Source of the DNA: Anthonomus grandis grandis
Taxonomy: Eukaryota; Arthropoda; Insecta; Coleoptera; Curculionidae
Length of the DNA stretch: 64,000 bases
NCBI RefSeq assembly: GCF_022605725.1
Contig: NC_065546.1
Span: 42,962,227-43,026,226 of the forward strand
Direction of reading: 5' to 3'
Below are positions 1 through 11,959 of this stretch, piece by piece; the first letter of the stretch is position 1, and each line of letters starts with the position of its first letter. Under the pieces are notes generated by a model that saw only the letters and a program-made list of their open reading frames with translations, ran no database searches and had not been told where the DNA came from. The translations under genes were made by a program, and so were the position numbers.

Positions 1-25
1 AAATAACATTTTTGACTTTTTTCTG

Positions 26-88
26 ACCTAACGAGGGCTAGAACCAACGACCAGACACTCAAACAAAGGGCCAATACCACTCGGCCAA
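26..88 (-). repeat. tRNA-like head of a possible SINE
   Basis: Read on the minus strand, this stretch carries an A-box-like TGGCCGAGTGG (about 87-77) and, 30-odd bases on, a B-box-like GGTTCTAGCCC (45-35), the spacing expected of an RNA polymerase III internal promoter of Ser/Leu tRNA type. I cannot fold it into a clean cloverleaf and see no good acceptor stem, so it is more likely the head of a tRNA-derived SINE than a tRNA gene. Its body would run to lower coordinates and off the window. Confidence 0.35.
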
Positions 89-409
89 TTCAGATCAATA
101 AACCGCGAACGATGTTAGTTAATCATAAAGAACCAATGTTATTATTATTTAATATTGTAAAAAATCAAACCCGATTCAAAATGAAACACATCCTTCACAC
201 AGACCAAAACTGGGCTTTTATTGGCTCTAATGATCTCCATTTTTTCCAAGAGGTCAAGTTTTACACTGATGTAACAAGGTTGTGTCCTCCATACAAAAAG
301 AGTGGCCGGAAGTGAGAAGATGGTTTGCGAATGCTGATTTAGTTTCAGTTATATCTGAGTTTCTAAAATTTTCCCCTAGGCTAAAGTGTTCACGAGCCCT
401 GGTGGAAAC
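89..409. other. No recognisable feature
   Basis: AT-rich sequence between the tRNA-like head and the hAT element. The short open frames here show no protein family signature. Confidence 0.5.
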
Positions 410-433
410 CATACACGCAGGGGCGTACCCAGG
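410..433. repeat. Left target duplication and terminal inverted repeat of hAT element
   Basis: CATACACG at 410-417 is repeated exactly at 3648-3655. It is followed by the terminal repeat CAGGGGCGTACCCAGG (418-433), which pairs in inverted orientation with 3632-3647 with two mismatches. An 8-bp duplication and a CAGGGG-type start are hallmarks of the hAT superfamily. Confidence 0.9.
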
Positions 434-3400
434 TAGTGGCAGAAAGGGCAGCTACCCTCCCCCTAGAAGATAAAATAAACGTCAATTTTCCTGGCAAGTG
501 AAAATTAAAAACGTGTTACCTACTCTGCGCAAAATGAAGCGTTAGAAACAAAATATCTTTTCAGTCAGATATTTTGATTTATTATTTTTTATCTATAATT
601 AAATATTCTAAAATATTCGATATAGTATACTGTTAGCGACTTAATATCATTTAAATCTCCCGCGAAACCGTTGCATCTCGTACTTTCTGCTTATACATTA
701 TACAATTATAATTTATACGGTCAATAGCGATATCTTCTATTGAATAACAATACCTCGAAGAACGTTCTAGCTGGAAAGAAAAGGCAGTGATAGCAAGTAT
801 GAGACACGGACGGGAATATAGTCGAGAATCGAGTATTTTCTACGTATTTCGGGAGCAGGAATATTTGAATATATAAGCGGGATCGTGAGACAGAGCAAGG
901 CAATTCAGTTCGACGAGACGACGAGACAACGAATGCAATTCAATTCACTTCGGAGTTTAATACGAGCGCGCAACAATTGGAGACTGGAAATATTACTCTG
1001 TCAAATGGCTATCAGGAAGTTCTTTAAAACAGATGAGTCAAAACAAAACAAAACCTAATATGATTATTTGATTTCTTTGTTCAAACCACAAAGTTAACGA
1101 ATTTTGAATATCGCAATTTTACTTTTACTGATAGAAAGTCCGAAGTAAATGATATTTGAATGTGATGTCATTATAAATATCTTGATCTTTATTTTCCGTA
1201 TTTGCGTCCTATGCTTAAACACCGTAAGAATAATTTTGTGTATCCATTTTTTAGGAACAACACACGAAAAAAGAAAATAAGACCGGGAAAGTAGCAGTGA
1301 ACGATAAAAATAACAACCATGATAAAACTAATCATGTAATTCCAAGATCAGTGCATCCTAAGCGTCACATTCTTCAGCAGAACCTGTAAATATATCCGTT
1401 GCAGACTATTCTTCTCCATCGACGTCCCAACAAACTTATGACATCAACGTCTATCCTGAAAGTATTATAGTGGACGATGGCTATCATGAAAATGATCTGG
1501 GTCATTATGTTGGGTTGACTACCCAGCTATCGACAGAAAAGAAGAGGGAGTTGTTACAAAATCCTTGGATCCCGCCCAGAAATTACGATTTTGAAGGTGA
1601 TGCAAGCCATTTGAAAAGAAAATTTAATCATGCTTGGTTGGATCAATATGCACCATGGCTAGTATATTCCAAGCGACTAAAAGGTGCTCTTTGTAAGCAT
1701 TGTGTTGTGTTCCCTTCACCCATCAGCACTGTTGGAGATATTTTGGGATCAGTTGAAAAATATGCATGAAGACTGCCAAAGGATGCAACGACCAAACTTC
1801 ACCTAACTGCGACAAAAAATTTTCTTGAAAATGTTCCTGTAGACATCCAACGGCAAAGTGGACACCAAAAAGCAATATATGAAAATAGACAAATATTGTC
1901 ATTAATTTCTTGTATTTTGCGGTACACATGATATGCCTCTTGGGGAAAACAAAGAGATGAGGGTGTTTTATTACTTTATTGAGATTGAGAATCAATTCAG
2001 GGGACGATAAATTAATGAGTAACCTGGAAAAGTGCCGTCGCAATGCAGTTTACATATCGCCAAAAATACAAAACGAATTGATAAATTTATGTGGCGAAGT
2101 TATTAAGGAGAATATAATAAGTGAGGTTCAGAAGACCATGGCTTACGCACAATAGACGTACGATTCTACGACGAATGCAAAAGGCAAATCAGAGAAGAAT
2201 TTGTAGGGTTCGTTGAACTAAAAGCACAAATGCTTCAGCAATTGCCGAAGCAATTAACAATCTCTTGATTAGTTCTAATCTTCCAACCGAAGATTGCGTA
2301 GGGGTTTGGATTCGATTGTTGTTCTACAATGGCAGGGAAAAAGGGTGGCGTACAAGCCATTTTGAAAAAAAAATATTATCGTGCTTTATATTTTCATTGT
2401 TCCAGTCACAAACTCAATCTTGTTGTGAATGATGAGAACTCAGCGCCACTGTAAAGGATGTTATAACGTTTTTCAGAGAATCGACTACACGTCAAAACTA
2501 CGCTCCAAACCTATCACGATTATGTGTGACGAAATGGTCCGAAAAATATAAATCAATCAGAAAATTTTCTCAAAATTTCCCAGAGCTTGTGAAATCTCTA
2601 GAAACGTTATCCGTAGAGGGAAATTATGCCACGAGAAAATGTGCATATCAGTTGCATTCAGCCGTTAAAAAACCAGTGTTTCTTATTGCTCTACAAACAA
2701 TAGCAAAATATTCAGCAGTTTTAGAACCAGAAGTTAAGCACACTGCAAGCTAAATCGACCGACATGATTTGGGTGGAGGAACACATCAAAAATATCAAGG
2801 ACATTCTCAAAAATGACCGCGAGTTTCCTGATATAATAAGTAATAAAATGCTTCAAAAAGCGCGAGCTGTTGCAATAGATTTGAATATAGAAATTTCGGT
2901 TCCCCGTCTTCCTCACAAGCAAATACATAGAAGTAATCCACTATCAGACAATGATAACGAATATTGGCGGCGTTCTCTGATAATACCATACATTGATTCA
3001 CTCATTTCATCATTGAATATTCGATTCTCCCAAGAAAATACTCCGGCGTTTGCATTAAGTAAGCTACATCCCTTGTTTATGACTAAGACCAAAACCAACA
3101 TTACAGACTTACACAAGAATGCAGAATCATTCCAAGAATTTTATAATCTGGATATCACCGGAGAACTGAACCTTTGGCAAAATTTATGGATGAAGAAGGC
3201 TGTATCAGATGATCAATTAATGGACATAGAAGTAGTTGATCTGTTCAACGAAACCAACATTTTTTACCATGCTGTCAGAAAGGCATTGATTATTTTAAGC
3301 AATTATCCCATGTACCACGGCGACCGTAGAACGGTCCTTCAGTATGCTACGAAGAGTTAGAGCGTGGCTTAGAAGCACCATGGATGAAGGAAAGCTTACA

Positions 3401-3647
3401 GGTTTATGTCTTAGTGAGTTTATTGAAAATACTGTCATAGACAAATTTTCGGCGAATCCGAGAAGATTACTGTTAAACTAATATACATATATATATTATG
3501 AAAATTACATATATATTATTTTGTTTTGTGTCAATCAAACTAATTAATAAAAGTCAATTTTCATGATTTTTTGTTTTAATATACCCGACCGAGAAACAGG
3601 TATGAGCTGCTCCCCCCCCCCTAGCTGAAATCCTGGGTACGCCCTTA
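418..3647 (+). mobile_element. hAT-superfamily DNA transposon, complete ends, dead transposase
   Basis: A 3,230-bp element bounded by 16-bp terminal inverted repeats and an exact 8-bp target duplication CATACACG. It contains a plus-strand transposase of the ZMYM1-like/52-kDa-repressor-like hAT type, broken by stops and frameshifts. Ends and target duplication are intact, so the insertion boundaries are certain, while the gene has decayed; the copy could move only with transposase supplied elsewhere. Just inside the left end is an AGCTACCCTCCCCC tract; just inside the right end a run of C precedes CTAGCTGAAAT. Confidence 0.9.
1255..3481 (+). pseudogene. hAT transposase (ZMYM1-like), degenerate
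   Basis: The N-terminal piece (about 1445-1769) has a TTF-type zinc finger: basic residues, then HAWLDQYAPWLVYSKR and the pair in ALCKHCVVF. The frame breaks near 1769. The RNase-H-like catalytic core between 1770 and 2525 survives only as scraps. It resumes at 2526-2753 and 2764-3310 and, after a one-base shift near 3310, ends in the hAT dimerisation signature TATVERSFSMLRRVRAWLRS, with a stop at 3479-3481. Family members are roughly 600-800 residues, so the extent fits one full gene. At least three frame breaks show it is not functional. The C-terminal signature makes the hAT assignment firm; the exact subfamily is inference. Confidence 0.85.
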
Positions 3648-3655
3648 CATACACG
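3632..3655. repeat. Right terminal inverted repeat and target duplication of hAT element
   Basis: CCTGGGTACGCCCTTA (3632-3647) is the inverted partner of the left end, followed by the second copy of CATACACG (3648-3655). Confidence 0.9.
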
Positions 3656-3690
3656 CCTGAATTCGAGAGATTTGATATTCAAATATTATA

Positions 3691-4160
3691 TACAGGGTGG
3701 TCCAGTTTAAACGTCATTAGTTTTAGTATGTGATAGAAAATTTAAAAAGAAATAGGCAGTCATTATAAAATTTTTCTCAGAAATGTTTAATAACAAAGAT
3801 ACAGAGTGTTAAAGTTAAGAATAATTATTTGTTTATTTATCATAACTTTTAACTACCAGCTCAATTTTAATTAAATTTCGCATGCAGCTAATTATGATGT
3901 AAGGCACTGTTTTTAAAATATCTTAATTTAATTGTTCAGAAATACCTACTAAAATGTTGCAAACATTTAAAAAAAAAAGGAAATCGGGTTTGGATTTGTA
4001 AAAAAGTTGAATATAAAAGATGATCAAAAGTTACCTTAAGTCATTATATCATTTGGCAGGTTTAATTTAAGATTCAAGCCTAATTTTCCTTTTTTTTTCA
4101 AGTTTTTGCAGCATTCTAATTTGCGTTTCTGTAATTATTCTTAAGTTTAACATCCTGTAT
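3691..4160. repeat. MITE-like element with mariner-type ends
   Basis: It begins TACAGGGTGGTCC (3691) and ends CATCCTGTAT (4151-4160), the style of insect mariner-derived miniature elements. Inside, 3799-3827 (ATACAGAGTGTTAAAG...) is the inverted partner of 4132-4160, and a second inverted pair lies around 3945-4000 and 4080-4130 (GTTGCAAACATTT against its complement). No coding capacity is seen. It may be two overlapping miniature elements. Confidence 0.55.
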
Positions 4161-5201
4161 AGCTAGGTACCACATTTATTACCTATGTATCTATTGCAAA
4201 AAAAATTAACAATAATTAAATATGTGGATACTAAATCTTAACGTGAATTTAACTTGACTAAGTCCTTGAAGTACTGCTATTTACAGAAAAAGTAATAAAT
4301 ACTAGGTCTCAATATTTAGACTTCTATTCAGAATTTCTTTAGAAATTATTCATAGAATTCACCTCCACTCAATATTTCTACATGTCTCTCTTCTACAACC
4401 AAAGTCATCTCTGTCTCAAAGGACGGTGGCACAAAAAGACGTGAATTATATATCAGACCACAAATGTAACAAATAAAAGTCGGTCAATAAAGTCAACAAA
4501 GTGAAGTTTTAAATTTTTCATCACGTGCCACACTCGCTTCGGTATAACGAGGAAAACCGTCTGCAAACACACGGTAATAAGAAAATCTTTCAGCAAATCC
4601 TCTTACATTACATTAAATTACTCGGGGGAGACTGAAGAAATACGAGTCTTTTTTTACCTTTGGGGCTTAATTTAAGCGCTTTTTTCGGTTTTATTAGATT
4701 AAGGTTGTCTTAATTGCCTTTTCAAATACGTTCAATATAATTCCAGTATTTTTTACATAAAGCTATGTACCTATTTTTTATATATGTTTTACATTATACG
4801 AATACAAACTGAACGAAAACCTACTCTTTTGATATTTGTACATTACCCAAAGTATATATGGAGTGAATATAAATTTCTGAATAATAAAACTCGGGTATTG
4901 GATGCAGCAAATTTATTCGGAACATATTTCTTCTTATGCATTGCTCAAATCGATATGACGTACCTTTCCCTTCATGTTAACTAATACTTTATACTACATA
5001 TAGGGGTTTTAGGCTACATTATAATAGAATAAATGTAACTTTTCGAATAAAAGTTTTCCACAGTTAATACGTAATTAAAGTTTTCCCATTTATAAGCTTG
5101 GCGCAGCCTCCAGCTTCATATATATCACCTTTAAAAGTCTGTTAATCGTTTTAACAGAGATTAGTTTTCCTTTTTTACTCTTTATATTATCCATATATGT
5201 A
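4161..5201. other. No recognisable feature
   Basis: AT-rich spacer. The 66-codon open frame at 4784-4984 resembles no family I know and I do not call it. Confidence 0.5.
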
Positions 5202-5639
5202 TACAGGGTGTAAATAGATGCAAAAATATGCAGGGGCTGATTCTTGGGTAAATTTTAAGAAAAAAACTTTTTATGAACGTATGTCCTAAAAGGCGTAACT
5301 TTTGAGATACCAGGTGGTAAAGATTGAAGAAAAAGATATGTTTTTTTATAATACCTGTAAAACCCCTGTACATATTTTAATAAAATTTGGTATTCATTTT
5401 CTATGAATCAAAAGGCATTTTCTGAGGCTCACTAATTTTTTTTATTTGTACCAGTGACGTTGATGTCAGGTTTAAACTACATATTTTTAATGAAAATTCA
5501 AAATGCAAATTTGATCTCTTGACTTTATTTTGTCCGAGGTTGCGTATTCGATTAAAAAAATTAAATCCATCTACCTAAATGTATTACGTGTTTATTATTA
5601 ATGTTTAGATGTGATTCTAATTTTTGTTTTAAGCCAAAT

Positions 5640-7306
5640 GAAAGAAAAATAAATTAAATAATTATAAAAAACGTTGAAAATGACCACCCTCTGCCATTAT
5701 GCAAGAGTCTATACGTCGCTGCATTTGTCGACAAATCTGATAAAAAATTCCGGGAGAATTTTAAATTACGGCACATAAATTAATGATTCGATTTCTCAAG
5801 TCATCAATATCCAGTACCGGAATCCTATACACTAATTTGAATGACCCCATGTGGAAAAAATCTAGTGGATTCATATCTGGTGATCGAGGGGCCAAAAGTG
5901 AAAGGACCGCCTCGGCCTATCCAACGAATTGGATATGTTTCGTCTACATCCAGGGGTACCGCCTCAAGAAGAAAGGTATGTCTTCGAGAAAACGAGTGTA
6001 TGTTTCACAATTCAATATCTGTGGTAGAAAATGTGGGCCAATACGGTGGTCTCCAATGATTCCAACCCATACATTTCAAGAAAATTGTTGTTGGTGATAA
6101 GCTTCAACTATGGCATGGGGATTTTCATTTGCGCAAATGTGGTTACTATGGTAGTTAATGAGTGCCTCCCTGGAAAAATTAGTTTCGTCGGTTAACAGAA
6201 TCTGCCTTACAAACTGAGGGTTTTCCTCAATAACTTCTAACATCCAACGAGAAAATACAAGTAAAATCTGTATTGTTGTGTCGAATTCATAATGAGTTAC
6301 TTATTATATTGGGTATTACGTCACTTATAGCAAAAATCAAATTTAGAAATTTTTATCTCACACGCTCAAAAAATTGAAAAGAAGAAGAAAATAGACTTAT
6401 TCACGTATTTAAAAGAAATACGAACTTAAATCTGTAACGATACCATTCGATATGCTTAATTTAATTTAAGTTCAATAAGTTTTAAATACAATAATTTACT
6501 TGAGGTTTAATAGATTTTTTATATATACCTAGGAGCTGAGGTTATATTGTTATATTGTCTGACTTTTTTGATCGTTTTTTAATTGTAATATTCATAACAA
6601 AGTTAGGTAGGATATTGAAAAGAAGAAACGAGCTCAGAGATTAATAGATTGAACCTCAGCTCCTAGGTATATAAAAAATCTATTATACCTCAAGTAAATT
6701 ATTGTATTTAAAACTTATTGAACTTAAATTAAATCAAGTATATCGAACGGTATCGTTACAGATTTAAGTTCATATTTCTTTTAAATACGTGAATAAGTCT
6801 TTCAATTTTTTGAGCGTGTGAGATAAAAATTTCTAAATTTGATTTTTGCTAGAAGTGACATAATACCCAATATAATAAGTAACTCATCGAGAAAATACAA
6901 GACGCCTAGGAAAATCTCGTGGTAATAGAGCCTGGACTCGTTGTACGTGATATGGATATAATAACTGATCCTTTAAAATAGTCCATACCTTCATGTGATT
7001 GACATGTAGCTGCAGACCAATTTTTCTAGTACTGGTGTCAGGTTATTCATCAATTAAATTAGCTACTGCTTCTTCCAATTCCGGTGTTCTAATATCGCGT
7101 TGCCGACCACAATCATAATTTCTTGGTTGAAAAGTTCCAGTTTCTCGTAGTCTTTGATGAAGGTGTGGAAATAATGTATGATGAGGTGCTGTTCGTTAAG
7201 GGTATATTTTAGCATACATTCTATATGCTTGCAATGAATTTCCGTTAGCAGGACCATAAACAAAATGCATATCGGTCATTTCTGCATTTGAATAATAATT
7301 CGCCAT
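5640..7306 (-). pseudogene. Mariner-type transposase, interrupted and with in-frame stops
   Basis: The start codon is at 7306-7304; the opening MANYYSNAEMTDMHFVYG is the usual start of this insect mariner group. It continues through a helix-turn-helix stretch (HQRLRETGTFQPRNYD, then DIRTPELEEAV at about 7090-7060), with in-frame stops at the YP* and DE* positions. Central RVQALLPRDFPRR and, across the 6262-6887 insertion, FSRWMLEVIEENPQFVRQI join in one frame; then the first acidic motif LLTDETNF. The last motif, APRSPDMNPLDFFHMG, lies at about 5900-5845 after further stops. Length fits the family's approximately 340-residue protein. Clearly inactive. Confidence 0.85.
6248..6901. mobile_element. 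Foldback insertion with 14-bp target duplication
   Basis: CGAGAAAATACAAG occurs at 6248-6261 and again at 6888-6901, flanking 626 bp of inserted DNA. Almost all of the insert is one inverted repeat: the arm from ATGAGTTACTTATTATATTG (6292, inward to about 6533) matches the reverse of the sequence ending at 6887 (inward to about 6652), around a central spacer of about 118 bp. About 30 bp at the left (6262-6291) has no partner. It lies inside the mariner transposase gene, whose frame is restored if the insert and one copy of the duplication are removed. No protein is encoded, so it is non-autonomous. Fourteen bases is long for a DNA transposon duplication. Confidence 0.85.
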
Positions 7307-7773
7307 TTTGATGAAATGGATCAAAATCGCACAAAAAAGTTTTTACTTTAAAGGAGGCAAGAACTGACAATCAACCAACAATCATCAGCAGACATTTAAC
7401 AGGTTAATACAGATTAATAGGTTAATACATTATTTGAAAAGTTAAGAAAAAAACAAAAAAGGTTAAAAGGTTAAGTAAACAATGGTGTACCATAATTTTT
7501 ATCAAAAATATTTACTTGCACGAACGTCACTTATACAGATAAAAAAAATTAGCGAGATTCAGAAAATGCGTTTTGATGCATACCAAATATTACTAAAATA
7601 ACTACAGGGGTTTCACAGGTATTGTAAAAAAACATATAATTTTTTTCAATCTTTACCACCCGGTATCTCAAAAGTTAGGACTTTTAGGACACGTTCATAT
7701 AAAGTTTTTTTCTGAAAATTTACCCAAGAATCAACACCTGAATTTTTTCGCATCTATTTAATTACACCCTGTA

Positions 7774-8649
7774 TATGTAATTAATGGTCTGCGTCTTGAA
7801 ACTTTTTTTTATAAAAATTCCCTTAAAATAACATCATTAATCCTAAAAGGGTCTTTTTATTTATTTGATCGTGAAATTTATTACATGTGGCTTACTTCAC
7901 ATTATCATTTTCGTCCTGAAATAAATCGGAATTTATTCAAATAAAAGTAACCGAGGCAAACCGGGTTTGGCTGCGGCTAACGGATCAAAAAAAGGAAACT
8001 CCGGTGGGATTTCTCTCGTTTCTGCGAGTTCTTTTGTATAACTTTCGAAACTTTTTAAACTTAAGGCATTTGTGGAAACGTAATAAATTGAAAGTAATCA
8101 GTTGAGTTATTTATTTTAGATCTTCAATAAAACTTTTTGAAAGTTTACGGACAGATGTATACTTTTATTTCATCGTATTGTCATCATAAAATTTCGAAAG
8201 GGAGTGGAATTGAATGCGACCGGGAAAAAAAAGGTAGTTTTTTGTTAAATTGAAAAATGCCCGTTTTTCTTAGCGGGGAAAAAGGAATTTCGAAATTGAT
8301 CCTCTGAGAGGCAAAGTGACAGTGATTTAAATGAATTTGTTACTACTTTTTGAAAATTTTAAAAATATAAATATGTACATTACTAAATAGGAGTTATATT
8401 TCCAGAATGTCAAGGATAAGAATTTTGTTGAAAAAAGTGGTGGAAGTTCGTATAGGAAAGTGCCCAAAAAACTTATTTTTATGTCCCAATAATTTAAGGT
8501 TAATCTCTAACCTAAAAGTTTTTTATGTAAATAGCAAATTTGAACCTTAAAATGAATTAAATATTTGGATAGGACAACAAATACTCGACTCAACATATTA
8601 GTTTAATTAGTATTACATTTCTATTATTCTAAACAATAGTATTAAGTTC
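7774..8649. other. No recognisable feature
   Basis: AT-rich spacer to the right of the mariner element. I see no open frame with family resemblance, no repeat ends and no RNA gene. Confidence 0.5.
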
Positions 8650-9020
8650 CAGAGTCATACTTGAGAGGCAGGTATAGCAAAGAGTCCGATAGAAAGCAGG
8701 AAATAAAAATTGGTGTCCCACATGGCTCAATTCTAGCTCCAATTTTATTTTTAATTTATATTAATTGCCACTAGTGGATCCCAATGTAAAATACATACTT
8801 ATTGCCGATGACACTACAATCTCTTTTTAAGATTACTGTTGGAACACTCTAGGCTTCTCTAATAGGCTGATGTTGAAATTGAGCCAAGCTAAGAGAATGG
8901 TTTTTTTCTCTGACGAGCGTTGATGGCCTTAACGATCATGTATCTCAGATAAAGTTCCTTGCTGTTATTATGGATCCAAAGGTACAATGGGATCTGCACA
9001 TTGGGTGGGTATGTTACAGT
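8650..9020 (+). pseudogene. Non-LTR retrotransposon reverse transcriptase fragment
   Basis: Plus-strand translation gives EIKIGVPHGSILAPILFLIY (about 8700-8762), the GVPQGSILGP motif of LINE reverse transcriptases. It is followed out of frame by a decayed active-site region (IADDTT at about 8799-8817) and by VSQIKFLAVIMDPKVQWDLH (about 8942-9002), the typical motif after the palm. The intervals are right for one continuous, badly decayed copy of a jockey/CR1-like LINE. There are multiple stops and shifts and neither end is identifiable. Confidence 0.7.
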
Positions 9021-11199
9021 TTATTTTCGTCAGATACATAAAGAATAAGAAAATAAAATGAATCTAAAATGTTAGCGAAAGCATAGCTCGATTATAGAAC
9101 TTTAAGAGGCAATTTCTAAGTTATTCTGGTGCTAAAATTAATAAAATAAACAGTTATCATTTCAGTATTAATTCTATTTTTGATATCAATAATTTTCAAC
9201 CCTTATGATGAAACTCAAATTATTAATCATAACATTAATTTTTTTAATTGTTTTAATTTCACTAATGTCAGAAGTCATATCCTAGCCAATAAGATCCCAG
9301 CTCATTCTCCTATATCCCTACTAAAACCATTTCTGGCGCGAAAATCTTTGACCTCTAGGAGTCTTGAAGAACAAGCCTTTGAAGAAGGTTGTTTCTTGGT
9401 ATTTTTGCCAATTTTACTCCAATGAAAAGTTGAAAACTCACCTTTTGGGTATTTTAGTTTGTGGATACTAAATGCCATACTACAATAGTGCAGGATTATA
9501 AGTGGTGTAGTTAAATCCCAACTTTTTCAAGGTTCTTTGTTTAAGTGTCCAGTTTTGTGTTCCCGAGAAAAGGCCAATTCCATTGGTAAGTCCTAATATT
9601 TTCATTTGGCATCTTGGTTTATGATAATCTACATATTACACATGTAATTTTATATAAGTAGACTCACGCATACCGTTAAGTTTAACCATCAATGCTTATA
9701 TCTACTTACTCTATTGGCGATTCCTCAATCTGGGTATTCTTCTACTTTCAGGCTTTTTTTTATCCCCCGGTATGGTCTTTATCCACTATTATAAGAGGTA
9801 GAAATCTCCACTCATCTACTCCAATAACGTCCACAGCATCTACATTGACATTCACTGTTAAACCGATCCACCCAGGTCCCCCATCGCAATCATGCAGCCC
9901 TTTTGGAGCCAGGTTTGATCAATGTTTGTGGCGTATAGTGAACCATGCAGTCAGTAAAATAACCTAACCAGTAAACCAAAGTCCTATCAACATTCATTAG
10001 CTTTACTGTAGTATATTAGACTAAATACTAACCTCAAAATTACATTGTTATCACTCTCATTATTAGATTTTACTACCACACCGTTGTTTTGAATAGTTTC
10101 ATAATAACTATAATAATAATTATAGGTTTTCATAATAATTATAGGTGTATATTAGTTATTTTATTGAAATAGACCGTATAGATCTTGTAAACTGGACATA
10201 TAGGCCTATTTCGAAAGTACTCACGCGAACTTTTAGCCCCAAACAACATAATATAAGATTTTAGTCTTGATATAGACACTATATTTAGGAAGGGCAACAT
10301 AACTTGTTTTTAAAATAATGTAGTATAACAAACCCAGGTTCGTCCATAAAGAATGGATGAGATAAGTTTTTTTTTTTTTAATAAATAAGAAAAAGATCGA
10401 ACGAGAAAAAAATAAATAAATAAGAAACCAACACCCTCCCTACGTTGTGTTTTGTAACAGAATCACTCTCTCTTTTACTTACCTCGGATGCGCTTGATAA
10501 GACAAAATAAGGGAAACTTGAATTATTAGGATGGTATTAAAGAAAATGCAGTCTTGATAATACACCTACTTAGTTTATTTATATAAAAAAAATAATGCCG
10601 TACTCAGCCTGGAATTCACGAGGGGAAAGAGCACGGCAGAGAAACCCTCGATCTCAATTCCCTAAAAATCGAATCATGCTGAGTAATAAGTTCTTCCTTC
10701 GGTTACAACAAAAAAATAAAGATAATGTATTTACTGTTCCTTCCTAATTCCTCATAAACACAAATTAAATACGATTCAACAATTTTTTTAAAGTAGTACC
10801 CTCGATGGCTGGGTTTTACTTTCTGCCATTCCCTCGTTGCGCGACCGAAACATCTCCGAAAGGCAACGCCCAGAAATGCTAACACAAACAACCCTCGGCG
10901 CATGAATAGGGCTGTCGGTATGCAACAAAAAAATTAAAAAGATTTTCGACAAAAAACGACACGACATGCTGAATACCAAATTCAAACGAATATAACATAC
11001 TACGCATATAATTTAAAAGTAGGTGGTTTTCTTCAATAATAAGTTTGATTATTAACTTTTCTTTTAATATAGATTCACTTAAAACTGTCTGTTCTTCCTT
11101 GTGAGATTTTCTTTCAGGTTTATAGGTATAGTGCTTTTAGTAATTTCCTGTTTTCTTGGTCATCGGGATTTTCTTATCCATCTGGGATAAAACAGGTGG
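9021..11199. other. No recognisable feature; a few A-rich tracts
   Basis: About 2.2 kb without assignable genes. An open frame of 91 codons at 9692-9967 and minus-strand frames around 10703-10985 have no family signature. Runs of A and AAAT at 10367-10425 could be an old retrotransposon tail, with no LINE body identifiable before them. Confidence 0.45.
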
Positions 11200-11420
11200 C
11201 GCTTATATTTTATTTAACTCTTGTTGAACCCACGCCACTCTACCAAAGTGGTTAGTGCTAGTCGGCTTCCCTTTGAGAAGATCCCCTGAGCTGTCTCTAT
11301 AGTCTATAGTAAGTCTCCCTCCTTCCATTGGTTCCCTTGTACCCATTTTCTAACCCTCACTTCCCATACCTTTACTCTCCTTTTTCCTTCCTGTTATTAC
11401 CCATCCGTCCATTCAAATGT
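11200..11420 (-). repeat. Purine-rich (minus strand) stretch, possible retrotransposon 3' end
   Basis: A C/T-rich block on the plus strand whose complement resembles the G/A-rich 3' untranslated ends seen in insect non-LTR elements. No coding sequence or tail confirms this, so it rests only on composition and style. Confidence 0.2.
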
Positions 11421-11959
11421 CATTTAATCCAAGTATAATTAAAGCAATATTAAAGTAATAAATTTTTATTGATTAATTATAATTATTAATTCTTTATTGT
11501 TTTTTATTTTTTTATTTAACAGGTACCCTGAAAACCTAACCATACTCTATGCCTGGCAGAAAATTTATCCCAGTTAAAAAATGCCTATTTTGCAACTTTT
11601 CATGCGCAAATGTCATGCTGTGTTGATTTGGGATCATGCTCCCTGTGTTGGTTTTCAAAGAAAGCAGTTAGCAGCCCCACGAAACTTGATTCGCCAAAGC
11701 GAAATTTCGGACGACGGCCATCTTAGAGTGAATTGTCATTAGGTTTTGAAAAATTTGACAGAAAACAGTTTTGACGTTGACTTTTTTAATTTTTAGTTTT
11801 GGGAAGGCGTCGCCTCGTGGGTCAAAAAAATTGAAAGAAATTAATGACTTATTATTTACATTAATTTCTGGTTTCCAGTTTTATGTTTTGTGGAATTAGG
11901 GCATAAAAAGGCATAGAATTTGGAATGGGGTAAGTTTCTTGGCGGAGACAACATGGGCC
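11421..11959. other. No coding feature; region before P-element relic
   Basis: AT-rich, apart from about 11680-11830, which is more balanced and contains CGGACGACGGCCATC and TTTGACAG/TTGACG motifs. This might be the promoter-side part of the P-like element, but no terminal repeat was found. Confidence 0.35.

Larger units (their letters stand above)
5202..7773 (-). mobile_element. Mariner-like transposon with long terminal inverted repeats
   Basis: The left end TACAGGGTGTAAATAGATGC pairs in inverted orientation with the right end at about 7750-7773, and similarity extends to about 5465 on the left and inward to about 7522 on the right, giving arms of roughly 255 bp. TA dinucleotides abut both ends, consistent with the TA target of Tc1/mariner elements. 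The minus strand between the arms encodes a mariner transposase (7306 down to about 5650), now split by a foldback insertion. Removing that insertion leaves an element of about 1.9 kb. Confidence 0.85.

Noticed and set aside
5783..6097. Plus-strand open frame of 104 codons
   Set aside because: It is antisense to the mariner transposase, whose catalytic motif APRSPDMNPLDFF reads on the minus strand.
9692..9967. Plus-strand open frame of 91 codons rich in Ser/Thr/Pro
   Set aside because: No signal peptide, repeat or domain recognised; insufficient to call a gene.
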